A DNA stretch of 21,549 bases, taken from contig JAPKMV010000001.1 in the NCBI GenBank assembly GCA_026645635.1, forward strand, positions 1-21,549, given 5' to 3'. The stretch comes from Caldilineaceae bacterium. GTDB lineage: Bacteria; Chloroflexota; Anaerolineae; Caldilineales; Caldilineaceae. The translations under genes and the position numbers were made by a program. Of the stretch, positions 1 to 8,778 are shown in pieces. Positions within the stretch are counted from its first letter, which is position 1, and every line of letters starts with the position of its first letter. The notes under the pieces were generated by a model. It ran no database searches and had not been told where the DNA came from. It saw only the letters and a program-made list of their open reading frames with translations.

Positions 1-170
1 TAGATTTCACCCCACCCAAATTGATCGCGACGACGAAAGGCAGGCGCCAAAAGATCGAAGTACATCTCCAATTCTGCTACAAACTGCTCTACATCGTGCT
101 CGCTCAGGTTGCACTCTGGCGCAGGGCAAGTTTCGCTAATCTGAAATCCGGGTACAATTTGCTTCGGCAT
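1..170 (-). CDS. IS701-like transposase, N-terminal part (runs off left edge)
   Basis: Reading leftward from an ATG at 170, an open frame of 56 full codons continues to the window edge without a stop. It begins MPKQIVPGFQISETCPAPEC and continues through LLAPAFRRRDQFGWGEI. The pattern of a short acidic N-terminus, then FxxLLAPAFRRRDQxxWxEIY, is how I remember the start of IS701-family DDE transposases, which normally run to about 400 residues; only this first part is visible. An excellent Shine-Dalgarno (AAGGAG, 179-184, minus strand) sits 8 bases before the ATG and fixes the start. The catalytic DDE residues lie outside the window, so the family call rests on the N-terminus alone. The leader forms a strong hairpin, listed separately. 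An 81-residue plus-strand frame over the same bases has no family resemblance and looks spurious. Confidence 0.6.
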   Translation of the reverse strand, partial: MPKQIVPGFQISETCPAPECNLSEHDVEQFVAELEMYFDLLAPAFRRRDQFGWGEI

Positions 171-218
171 GGTATTGTCTCCTTTTCATTGCTCATGAGT
201 TGGAGAACAATACCATGC
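167..218 (-). promoter_or_regulatory. Hairpin sequestering transposase RBS and start codon
   Basis: GCATGGTATTGTCTCC (167-182) and GGAGAACAATACCATGC (202-218) are inverted repeats: 16 paired bases with one bulged base and a 19-base loop. In the transposase mRNA, the paired arm contains the GGAG of the Shine-Dalgarno, the spacer and the AUG itself. An mRNA begun further upstream would fold and hide the start site, while one begun within the repeat would not. Such translational shielding against read-through transcription is known for several insertion sequences, for example IS10 and IS50. The structure is seen in the sequence; its role is inferred. Confidence 0.6.
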
Positions 219-226
219 TTTCTTCC

Positions 227-262
227 TAGACCTTCCGGTCTACTGGAGCGCAACCTTGCGCT
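227..262. repeat. Two short perfect hairpins upstream of HNH gene
   Basis: Two small inverted repeats lie side by side: TAGACC-TTCC-GGTCTA (227-242, 6 bp stem) and AGCGCAA-CC-TTGCGCT (247-262, 7 bp stem). They fall between the transposase start and the HNH gene, where the end of the insertion sequence should be. They could be subterminal structures of the element or a weak transcription stop. No target-site duplication can be recognised because the other end of the element is outside the window. Confidence 0.3.
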
Positions 263-289
263 GTAATACTAACTGATTTCTCTGAAAAT

Positions 290-1195
290 TTGCAGAGCAC
301 TGATCTGCGTGCGAAAGTTCTTGCTCTCGTCCCCATTCACCATACACTACGCGATCTAGGAAGCTCGTTGATTCCAAGAGAACTCGCTTCAAGTGCCCGG
401 GATAGAATTCTTGTTTATCTCAGTCAGTATCCGCGAACAAGGATTGATGGCGCAGAATTAGCGGTCGTTGCTGGAATTGACGACTGGCCACGACGCGTGC
501 GCGAATTGCGGGTGGAATTGGGGTGGCCGATTGTCTCGGGCGTTACAGCAAAAGAAATGTTCGAGCAAGGTGAACTGGTTTTTGAGGACTTATCTGCGAC
601 TACTCTAACCAAAGATGATTACATACTCCTGGACACAACACAGGACCGAGAGGCGGCGTACCGCTGGCATATTGCTAAAACGATTCGCAACAGCACAGGC
701 AGTGCCAAAGAGAAAATTCTCAGATATTTTCGAGAAAACGTAGCGCGTTCAGTCACTGGTGAAGAATTGAGGTACGTGTGTAAAGATCTTACTGAATGGG
801 GACGGCGGGTCAGAGAATTGCGTACAGAAGATGGCTGGCATTACTCTGGACGTATCGACCTTCCTGTAGGCGTCTATCTTCTTGAACAAGATAGACAGAG
901 TCCGCCCCATGATCGCCTCATCAGAGATGAGGATCGCCGCAATACTTTGCGTAGAGACAATTATCAATGCCAGCGGTGCGGTTGGCAGCACTCAATGAAC
1001 AATCGATCCGACCCTCGCCACCTCGAACTCCACCACATCGAACACCACGTTGACGGTGGCTCAAACACTCAAGAAAACCTGATTACACTTTGTACTGTAT
1101 GCCATGATGACTGGCATAGTCGGGATTTGCCTTCCGAACAATACTACCCCTGGCTAACACAAGGCAAACATTCCTTGGGTGCAACGAGGACATGA
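290..1195 (+). CDS. HNH restriction endonuclease with duplicated N-terminal domain
   Basis: This 301-residue protein ends in a textbook HNH nuclease with a zinc ribbon. It has C207/C210, then HH at 228-229, N243, C248/C251 and H252, within RDNYQCQRCGW, LELHHIEHH, ENLITLCTVCHDDWH. Ahead of it are two copies of a ~49-residue module (36-84 and 129-177) sharing RIL.YL, G.EL..V, W.RRVRELR.E.GW, probably winged-helix-like DNA-binding units. It converges on a cytosine methyltransferase and a Vsr gene, with 7 bases between the stop codons, so it is most simply the restriction enzyme of a type II system. A methylation-dependent nuclease is an alternative. The start is uncertain: TTG at 290 is the first usable codon after an in-frame TAG at 227, and no Shine-Dalgarno precedes it, so the 5' end may have been altered by the adjacent insertion sequence. 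Confidence 0.8.
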   Translation: MQSTDLRAKVLALVPIHHTLRDLGSSLIPRELASSARDRILVYLSQYPRTRIDGAELAVVAGIDDWPRRVRELRVELGWPIVSGVTAKEMFEQGELVFEDLSATTLTKDDYILLDTTQDREAAYRWHIAKTIRNSTGSAKEKILRYFRENVARSVTGEELRYVCKDLTEWGRRVRELRTEDGWHYSGRIDLPVGVYLLEQDRQSPPHDRLIRDEDRRNTLRRDNYQCQRCGWQHSMNNRSDPRHLELHHIEHHVDGGSNTQENLITLCTVCHDDWHSRDLPSEQYYPWLTQGKHSLGATRT

Positions 1196-1202
1196 CTTAA
1201 TG

Positions 1203-1685
1203 CTATGACTGGTCAAAAGCACCAGCAACGTCGTTCGCGCGTTGAGATTCTTGCACTGTAGTTGAGGTGCTTATTCTGTAGAAGAGTGATCTGAGCCGAC
1301 TTTCCAGTTGCGGAATATCCCTTATCTCGCATTGCCAGATCACTTCTACATGCCAACCCAGATCCTCAAGTTCTTGCCTGACCGATCGATCTCGCTCGAC
1401 ATTGCGTTGGAGCTTGTTGTTCCAAAACTCAACATTACTCGTTGGTCGCTTTGCCCTATTGCAGTCAGTGTGTCCATGCCAAAAACAACCATGCACGAAG
1501 ATGACAACCATGTACTTTGGTAGAACAATATCAGGATTTCCCGGAAGACCCTTGCGGTGCAATCGGAATCGGTACCCCATTCGATGTAGGAGACTACGAA
1601 CTGTCCTCTCAGGAGCAGTATTGCGACCTTTGATACGCGACATTATGTCGCTACGCTGTTCAGGCGTAAATCGGTCGGACATCAT
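1203..1685 (-). CDS. vsr: Vsr very-short-patch mismatch endonuclease
   Basis: The 160-residue product has the full Vsr signature: RSDIMSRIKGRNTAPE, VRSLLHRMGYRFRLHR, LPGNPDIVLPKY, VIFVHGCFWHGH, RD..V...L..LGW.V..IWQCE. D52, H65 and H70 correspond in spacing to the metal-binding and catalytic Asp and His residues of E. coli Vsr (D51, H64, H69). Vsr nicks DNA 5' of the thymine in T:G mismatches made when 5-methylcytosine deaminates, starting short-patch repair. That matches its place as the second gene of a cytosine-C5 methyltransferase operon; its start overlaps the methyltransferase 3' end by about 26 bases, as in dcm-vsr. Two adjacent ATG codons (1685 and 1682) are possible starts and no strong Shine-Dalgarno distinguishes them. 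The last ~35 residues are not conserved. Confidence 0.93.
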   Translation of the reverse strand: MMSDRFTPEQRSDIMSRIKGRNTAPERTVRSLLHRMGYRFRLHRKGLPGNPDIVLPKYMVVIFVHGCFWHGHTDCNRAKRPTSNVEFWNNKLQRNVERDRSVRQELEDLGWHVEVIWQCEIRDIPQLESRLRSLFYRISTSTTVQESQRANDVAGAFDQS

Positions 1686-2823
1686 AAGTCTCAGCGTAAA
1701 GAGACAAGAGTAGGGCCATTGACTTGGCTACGTTTGCCGCCAATAAGGGTGGCACAGCGTTGCCGATCTGTTTCGCAATCTCGATCTTTGAACCAGTAAA
1801 TATGAAATCATCAGGAAACGATTGGAGTCTCGCTGCCTCCCGATGTGTAATCGGTCGATGTTGCTCCGGATGCAAGTAGCGTCCTTTCTCAGGTTTATAG
1901 AACTCTGTCCGAATTGTGAAGGCTGGCCGATCCCACCACAACCTTCCAAATAAATCTGTCCCACCTTTGGTTTTTCTAATCCAACATTCCGGCGTAAGTT
2001 CAGGTGCAAGTCGTTGCAAGTCAAAACGATTCATTCCCTGTTCAGGAATTGTACGATATCTTGCTTCGCTTAAAGCCGTGGGAGAGCGCTTGAAATGCAA
2101 GTCCAATGGCGCAGGTTCATTGCGGATGGCCGTCCCCTTTGGCGAGGGCAGATCCATAATCACATCTCTTACCGTGGCCCACGGCTTCAATTGACCTCCA
2201 TCCGAGCCACTCAGCAGGTTCTGCCTCGCCCCATTTGCCTTTCCGTTTGGATTAAAATGTGTTGGCATAGGTGGAAAATGGAAGAACGGATCGGTGAATT
2301 TACATCCGACAATAAAAGCTCGCCAACGTACTTGTGCTACTCCATAGTCAGCAGCGCACAATTTCGCAGAGACCAATTGAAACCCCATTTTCTCAGCTTC
2401 GTCAACGATTTCCTCATGCTCTGGTGATCCCAATAGCTGAGGCACATTTTCCATTACAAATACCTGTGCGCCTGAACGCCTTACTACTTCAAGATAGGGT
2501 CGCCATAGTTGCTTCCGAGGATCATTTTCTCTTTGCTTATTCAGCAAGCTAAATCCTTGGCAAGGAGGCCCACCGATGACTATATCTGCATCGGGAATCT
2601 CGGTGCTTTCCCTCTCCAGAATAGACACAATATCACCGGACTCGCAGTGTGCACCGAAATTTGCCTTGTAAGTTTCAACAGCATAATCGTTGAAGTCGTT
2701 TGCCCAAACGGGCACAAACGGATTGCCGAATTTCGCAGAGAATCCAAGAGTCATGCCTCCAGCGCCAGCAAAAAGATCTATAAGCCGAAATTTGCGGTCT
2801 TGTTCAAAGTTGGCTTGACTCAT
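1660..2823 (-). CDS. DNA (cytosine-5)-methyltransferase
   Basis: This is a 387-residue cytosine-C5 DNA methyltransferase with its motifs in order: I (LIDLFAGAGG, 14-23, S-adenosylmethionine binding), IV (GGPPCQGFS, 84-92, catalytic C88), VI (ENVP, 125-128), VIII (QVRWRAF, 164-170), IX (REAARLQSFPDDF, 328-340) and X (QIGNAVPPLLA, 362-372). The target-recognition region between VIII and IX (about 175-325) does not let me name the DNA site. I chose the ATG at 2823; a TTG at 2847 would add eight residues, but neither has a clear Shine-Dalgarno. It is first in an operon with vsr and convergent with the HNH gene, so it should be the protective half of a type II restriction-modification system. Base composition is AT-richer than genes after 3.2 kb, a sign of transfer. 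Confidence 0.93.
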   Translation of the reverse strand: MSQANFEQDRKFRLIDLFAGAGGMTLGFSAKFGNPFVPVWANDFNDYAVETYKANFGAHCESGDIVSILERESTEIPDADIVIGGPPCQGFSLLNKQRENDPRKQLWRPYLEVVRRSGAQVFVMENVPQLLGSPEHEEIVDEAEKMGFQLVSAKLCAADYGVAQVRWRAFIVGCKFTDPFFHFPPMPTHFNPNGKANGARQNLLSGSDGGQLKPWATVRDVIMDLPSPKGTAIRNEPAPLDLHFKRSPTALSEARYRTIPEQGMNRFDLQRLAPELTPECWIRKTKGGTDLFGRLWWDRPAFTIRTEFYKPEKGRYLHPEQHRPITHREAARLQSFPDDFIFTGSKIEIAKQIGNAVPPLLAANVAKSMALLLSLYAETYDVRPIYA

Positions 2824-3173
2824 TTGGTGTATCAACCCTGCGCACAATCACTAGTACCAGCAGCCATAATTTTAGCACATATGTGCATAATCGGACGGAG
2901 GATACCACGCTGCAAAATATGTAGCAAGTTAGCAAAACTTGGTGTCGAAATGAAAGCCATGTCGCAGCTTCCTACACAATTTGGGAATCGGGTGAATTAA
3001 CATTAGTGGTGTTTTCTTCTTTTCCACTGCATACTGCCTAGTCTTTCCTTGCGTTGTCTTTTACAATAAGCATAGATTCATGCGCATCCTTTCTGAAGCG
3101 GTGAAATATTAGGCAGTCGACGACAGTCGCACCTTATTAGTATTTCGTTGTAGAGCACCATGCGAATCCGCTC
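2824..3173. other. AT-rich non-coding gap, island boundary
   Basis: About 350 bases separate the divergently transcribed methyltransferase and helicase-like genes. I see no convincing gene: the plus-strand frame that crosses it is mostly antisense to the methyltransferase. It holds a perfect 12-base palindrome (2875-2886, separate entry) and a distant 8-base inverted pair, ACTGCCTA (3033-3040) and TAGGCAGT (3110-3117). A TACAAT box at 3062-3067 could be a -10 element for the helicase-like gene but lacks a good -35 partner. Composition changes sharply from AT-rich to GC-rich near 3170. Confidence 0.5.
2869..2886 (-). promoter_or_regulatory. Candidate methyltransferase promoter with palindrome GCACATATGTGC
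   Basis: GCACATATGTGC (2875-2886) is a perfect 12-base palindrome. Directly next to it, on the minus strand, is TAAAAT (2869-2874), a plausible -10 box about 46 bases before the methyltransferase start. The palindrome would therefore lie in the -10/-35 spacer, a place where a bound dimer blocks transcription. Restriction-modification systems often control their methyltransferase this way, through a C protein or through the methyltransferase itself. No C-protein gene is visible and the -35 is poor, so this is only a candidate. Confidence 0.35.
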
Positions 3174-5327
3174 ATGAACGAATCATTGATTTCTATCACC
3201 CAGTCACGAACCAAAGTCTTCCTGATCGGCCCGTTCGGCAGCGGCAAGACGACGCTGGCCGTGGCGCGCGTGCGCTGGCTGCTACGCCAGGAACGGGTGC
3301 GCGGGGATGACATTCTCGTGCTCACACCGCAGCGCACCCTGGCCGAACCATTTCGCGCCTTGCTCACCGGCCCCGAGGCTCCCGCAGGGTCGCCGGTGCG
3401 CATCACCACCTTTGCCAGCCTCGCCCAACAGTCGGTCGAACTCTACTGGCCGCTGATCGCGCCCACCGCCGGTTTCGACGACCCCAGCCGTGAGCCGACC
3501 TTTCTCACGCTGGAGACGAGCCAGCACCACATGGCGCAACTGGTGGACGCGGCCATCGACCGGGGCGAATTCGACGCGCTGCGCATCGACCGCAGCCGGG
3601 TGATCAGCCAGATCCTCGACAACCTGAACAAGGCCGCGCTGCTGGGGCTGACCATCGACGCCGCCTACGAGCGGCTGGAACTGGCCGTGCCCCTGGGCGA
3701 ACAGCGCGCGGCGCGCCTGAATGCGCTGCGCACGGCTCAACGCATCAGCCATGCCTTCCGCACCCTCTGCCTGCGCACGACCCTGCTCGATTTCAGCCTG
3801 CAGATCGTGCTCTTCAACGAGCAGGTGCTGCGCAACGACTGGAGCCGCACCCATCTGCTGCGCAGCCATCGCCACCTGGTCTTTGACAACGCGGAAGAAG
3901 ATACACCTAGCGCCCACAACCTGGTGCTGCGCTGGCTGCCACACCTGGAGAGCGCGCTGATCGTGGCCGACGCCGACGGCGGCTATCGCACCTACCTTGG
4001 CGCGGACCCGGACGGCATACCCGCCCTGGCCGCCGCGTGCGACCAGCAGCAGACGCTCACCGACTCGTACATTATGTCGCCTGAACTGGCGGCGCTGACA
4101 CAGCGCATCGACGTGCTGATCCAGGGGCGCAAGCGCGCCGGGGAGACTGCGCGCGCAGCGGCCGCCGCGGCCAGTCCCCCGTCGCCCGCACTGCCCACGC
4201 TGCGCCACGAGAGCTTCCGTTTTTATCCGCAGATGGTCGAATGGGCGGCGAACACGCTGCGGCGCCTGGTGCATGCAGAGGGCATCCCCCCCAGCGAAAT
4301 CGTGATCCTGGCGCCTTTTGTCAGCGATGCGCTGCGCTTCAGCCTGCAAGTTGCGTTGGAGCACCGCGATCTGCAACTGACCACCCACCGCCCCAGCCGG
4401 GCGTTGGAGTCCGAACCGGCCGCGCGCGCGCTACTGACGCTGGCGCGGCTGGCGCACCCGCATTGGGGCGTGCCGCCCGCCACCGCCGACGTGACGACCA
4501 CGCTGGTGACCAGCCTGCCGCGGCTCGACCCGGTGCGCGCCAATCTGCTGGCGGCTGTCGTCTATGGGCCGCGCGGGCGCGGTGCGGCTGGCGGCGGGCC
4601 GCGCCTGGGCGAGTTTGCTGCGCTGGCCGCACCGGTGCGCGAGCGGGTCACCTACGCGGCCGGCGCCGACTACGACCGGCTGCGCGGTTGGCTGGCCGGC
4701 TACAGTGCCGTAGGCGACGATTTACCGCTGGATCAATTTTTTGCCCGGCTCTTTGGCGAAGTGCTGAGCCAGCCCGGCTTTGGCTTCCACGAAGATCGCG
4801 ACGCGGCCCGCGTCGCCAGCCAGATGGTGGAGTCCGCGCGCAAGTTCCGCTGGGCTTTCGAGGATGTCGCCGCGGCGCCGGCGCCGGGCGCGCCACCGGC
4901 CACCACGCGCCTGGGGCGCGCCTACCTCGACCTGGCGGAGACGGGCGCGCTGGGTGCGCTCTACGTGCCTGGCTGGCGCCCCACCGAGGATGCCGTGCTG
5001 CTGGCGCCCGCGTACACCTTTCTGCTGCGCAACCGGCCCGCCACGGTGCAGTTCTGGCTGGACATCGGCGCCAGCGGCTGGTGGGAGCGGCTCTACCAGC
5101 CGCTGACGCACCCCTATGTGCTCTCCAACCGCTGGCAGACGGGCGCATTGTGGTCAGACAAGGACGAATACAATACGCGCCAGGATACGCTGCGCAAACT
5201 GCTGCTGGGGCTGATCCGCCGCACACGCCGCGACCTCTACCTGGGCGTGAGCGACTTCAGCGAGAGTGGCTACGAGCAGCGCGGGCCGCTGTTGATGCTG
5301 GTGAATCAACTGCTGGCGCGAGGGTGA
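3174..5327 (+). CDS. Divergent UvrD/Rep-like superfamily-1 helicase/ATPase
   Basis: This 717-residue protein has a UvrD-like N-terminal half: Walker A GPFGSGKT (19-26), motif Ia ILVLTPQRTLAEPF (47-60), motif Ib ITTFASLAQQSV (77-88), LLDFSLQIVLF (204-214), and a motif II region HLVFDNAEEDTP (234-245). Motif II reads DNAEE where UvrD has DEFQD, and the motif III region (VADADGGYRTYLGADPDG, about 264-281) lacks the usual Gln. A motif IV-like EIVILAPF strand follows. The C-terminal part carries WWERLYQPLTHPYVLS and a final RRTRRDLYLGVSDFSESGYEQRGPLL that sits where motif VI would be. I read it as a lineage-specific relative of UvrD acting on DNA; substrate and partner are unknown. It stands alone between the restriction island and the lacI operon. 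ATG 3174 is the start, with no clear Shine-Dalgarno; a five-codon frame begins at 3160 and ends on TGA overlapping this ATG. Confidence 0.65.
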   Translation: MNESLISITQSRTKVFLIGPFGSGKTTLAVARVRWLLRQERVRGDDILVLTPQRTLAEPFRALLTGPEAPAGSPVRITTFASLAQQSVELYWPLIAPTAGFDDPSREPTFLTLETSQHHMAQLVDAAIDRGEFDALRIDRSRVISQILDNLNKAALLGLTIDAAYERLELAVPLGEQRAARLNALRTAQRISHAFRTLCLRTTLLDFSLQIVLFNEQVLRNDWSRTHLLRSHRHLVFDNAEEDTPSAHNLVLRWLPHLESALIVADADGGYRTYLGADPDGIPALAAACDQQQTLTDSYIMSPELAALTQRIDVLIQGRKRAGETARAAAAAASPPSPALPTLRHESFRFYPQMVEWAANTLRRLVHAEGIPPSEIVILAPFVSDALRFSLQVALEHRDLQLTTHRPSRALESEPAARALLTLARLAHPHWGVPPATADVTTTLVTSLPRLDPVRANLLAAVVYGPRGRGAAGGGPRLGEFAALAAPVRERVTYAAGADYDRLRGWLAGYSAVGDDLPLDQFFARLFGEVLSQPGFGFHEDRDAARVASQMVESARKFRWAFEDVAAAPAPGAPPATTRLGRAYLDLAETGALGALYVPGWRPTEDAVLLAPAYTFLLRNRPATVQFWLDIGASGWWERLYQPLTHPYVLSNRWQTGALWSDKDEYNTRQDTLRKLLLGLIRRTRRDLYLGVSDFSESGYEQRGPLLMLVNQLLARG

Positions 5328-5333
5328 GTTGGC

Positions 5334-5352
5334 GGGCGGGAAACAGCCGCCC
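5334..5352 (+). terminator. Weak terminator-like hairpin after helicase-like gene
   Basis: GGGCGG (5334-5339) can pair with CCGCCC (5347-5352) across a seven-base loop just after the stop codon at 5327. There is no U-tract, so intrinsic termination is doubtful. It is listed because it is the only structure between this gene and the next promoter. Confidence 0.25.
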
Positions 5353-5413
5353 AATCTCGGCATATCGTGCGCCGGATCAAGAAATCCAGGCCAAGTGGCC
5401 AGGACGCGAACTA

Positions 5414-5442
5414 TTGACAATGCCGCGCGGGAATGCTACAGT
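5414..5442 (+). promoter_or_regulatory. Sigma-70-type promoter of lacI-ABC operon
   Basis: TTGACA (5414-5419), a perfect -35, is followed by exactly 17 bases and TACAGT (5437-5442) as -10, preceded by TG at 5434-5435 in extended -10 position. Expected transcription start is near 5449-5451, immediately before or inside the operator palindrome. The untranslated leader to the lacI ATG would be about 130 bases. Confidence 0.75.
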
Positions 5443-5450
5443 ATAGCCGT

Positions 5451-5464
5451 TGGGAGCGCTCCCA
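5451..5464. promoter_or_regulatory. LacI-family operator TGGGAGCGCTCCCA (CelR/CebR type)
   Basis: TGGGAGCGCTCCCA is a perfect 14-base palindrome with the central CG typical of LacI-family operators. It is identical to the published site of the actinobacterial cellobiose repressors CelR (Thermobifida) and CebR (Streptomyces). It begins about 8 bases after the -10 box, so a bound repressor would cover the transcription start. The gene directly downstream encodes a LacI-family protein, which suggests autoregulation and control of the following transporter. No second copy is visible between lacI and the binding-protein gene. Confidence 0.8.
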
Positions 5465-5583
5465 TTTGTTGGCCAGCTTCCACAGAGTTCTACCATCACG
5501 GCACTCTTACATCTCGATCTTCCAGTTAAACATGCTGCGCAGCCAGGCGGAAACCGTCTACGAGCGCGCAGAGGTCATCGGCT

Positions 5584-6741
5584 ATGATCGCAACCGAGAA
5601 CCTGCCCAGGCAGGCGGGGACGACGCTGACACTTGAGGAAATTGCGCGGCTCGCCGACGTCTCACGTTCGACCGTGTCGCGCGTGATCAACGACGATCCA
5701 AACGTCAGACCTGCGACACGGGAACGAATCTGGCAGATCATCAAAGCCCACGATTACTATCCCAACCCGGCGGCGCGCGCACTGGCCGAGCGGCGCAGCA
5801 GGGTCATCGGCCTGGTGATCCCGCAGGCGCTCAACGCCATTTTTGCGGACCCCTACTTCCCCTCGCTGATTCAGAGCTGCGCCGCTGCTTGCGACGAGCG
5901 GGGATACTATCTGATGCTCTCCCTCGTGCTGCGACAGTCCGATGACACCTTCCGCTGGCTGATCCGCGCCCGCCACATGGACGGCCTGATCGTCGCTTCG
6001 GCGCTGACAGAGGATGTGTTTGTGACGCGTCTGCTGGATGAGCGCTTCCCGTTTGTGCTGATCGGGCGCAGGTCTGAGCGCCCCGACATCCCTACCATCG
6101 ACGCCGATAACGAGCACGGCGCGTACCTGGCGGCCCAGCACCTGGTGCAGTTGGGCTATACGCGCATCGCCACCATCACCGGCCCCTTGAACATGGTCGC
6201 CGCGTTGGACCGCCGCGATGGGTTTCTGTGCGGCCTGCAAGCAATGGGCATCGAGACGCCGGCGGCCTACATCCAGGAGGGAGACTGGTCGGAGTGGAGC
6301 GCCAGGCAGGGGATGGAGCGTCTGCTGCAGGCCACCCCGCGGCCCGAGGCCGTTTTCGTGGCCAGCGACAACATGGCGCTCGGCGCGTTGAAGGCGATCC
6401 AGGCCGCGGGACTCAGGACGCCCGAGGATATTGCCGTGGTCGGGTTCGACGATATCCCAGCGGCGGCAACGACTGATCCGCCTCTTACCACAGTACATCA
6501 ACCGATCGAGCAATTGGGGCATCTGGCAGCCGCAACGCTGATCGATCTGCTGGAGATGGCTCCAGCCTCAGCGGACGGCGCCCATGCGCAACACATCGTG
6601 CTGCCAACCGAACTTATCGTGCGTATGTCCTGCGGGCAGGCGCTGCGCCCCAGCGCAACGCAGCGTGCCGCAGCGCGCAATCTTTCCGACGAAGGGGGTG
6701 TCAAATATCGATCGTTAATTTCTGCTGCATTAACAGGTTAG
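5584..6741 (+). CDS. LacI-family transcriptional repressor (CelR/CebR-like)
   Basis: This 385-residue protein has an N-terminal helix-turn-helix (about 15-37, [20 protein letters not shown]), the LacI hinge helix motif [15 protein letters not shown] (58-72), and a periplasmic-binding-protein-like ligand domain from about 74 (VIGLVIP) through [10 protein letters not shown] and [11 protein letters not shown]. The recognition helix SRSTVSRV closely resembles that of cellobiose repressors, matching the operator found upstream. It should bind DNA until a sugar effector, probably cellobiose or a related disaccharide, releases it. ATG 5584 is preceded by AGAGG at 9 bases. The C-terminus has roughly 35 extra residues beyond the usual end, of unknown purpose. 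It is followed by the binding-protein gene after 43 bases, so the repressor is probably co-transcribed with the transporter. Confidence 0.9.
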   Translation: MIATENLPRQAGTTLTLEEIARLADVSRSTVSRVINDDPNVRPATRERIWQIIKAHDYYPNPAARALAERRSRVIGLVIPQALNAIFADPYFPSLIQSCAAACDERGYYLMLSLVLRQSDDTFRWLIRARHMDGLIVASALTEDVFVTRLLDERFPFVLIGRRSERPDIPTIDADNEHGAYLAAQHLVQLGYTRIATITGPLNMVAALDRRDGFLCGLQAMGIETPAAYIQEGDWSEWSARQGMERLLQATPRPEAVFVASDNMALGALKAIQAAGLRTPEDIAVVGFDDIPAAATTDPPLTTVHQPIEQLGHLAAATLIDLLEMAPASADGAHAQHIVLPTELIVRMSCGQALRPSATQRAAARNLSDEGGVKYRSLISAALTG

Positions 6742-6784
6742 CAGTCCGTCCAAACTCCAAACCATTGTTTTCGAGGAGGCACAA

Positions 6785-8701
<1,917 letters not shown>

Positions 8702-8720
8702 AGCGCATCTAGTCTGTCCC

Positions 8721-8755
8721 AACATTCCCGGATTCTTGAAGAATCCGGGAATGTT
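8721..8755 (+). terminator. Strong intergenic hairpin between binding protein and permease genes
   Basis: AACATTCCCGGATTCTT (8721-8737) and AAGAATCCGGGAATGTT (8739-8755) are perfect inverted repeats around a single G, giving a stem of about 15 bp once the loop opens. It is not followed by a U-run. In importer operons such structures usually stabilise the binding-protein transcript or reduce read-through, so that binding protein is made in excess over the permeases. Full termination is unlikely because the permeases have no promoter of their own that I can see. Confidence 0.65.
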
Positions 8756-8778
8756 GTCACACCAAAGGGAAGGTTGAC

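Noticed and set aside
2509..3000. 163-residue plus-strand frame crossing the methyltransferase 5' end
   Set aside because: Mostly antisense to the methyltransferase, and the remainder has no family resemblance.
3160..3176. Five-codon leader peptide before the helicase-like gene
   Set aside because: The ATG and TGA overlap the real start neatly, but there is no ribosome binding site and nothing suggests attenuation.
3282..4388. 368-residue minus-strand open frame opposite the helicase-like gene
   Set aside because: Composition is typical of an antisense shadow, with no motif and no ribosome binding site.
4241..5446. 401-residue plus-strand frame overlapping the helicase-like gene
   Set aside because: Arg/Gly/Ala-rich out-of-frame product of GC-rich DNA; the helicase frame has real motifs.
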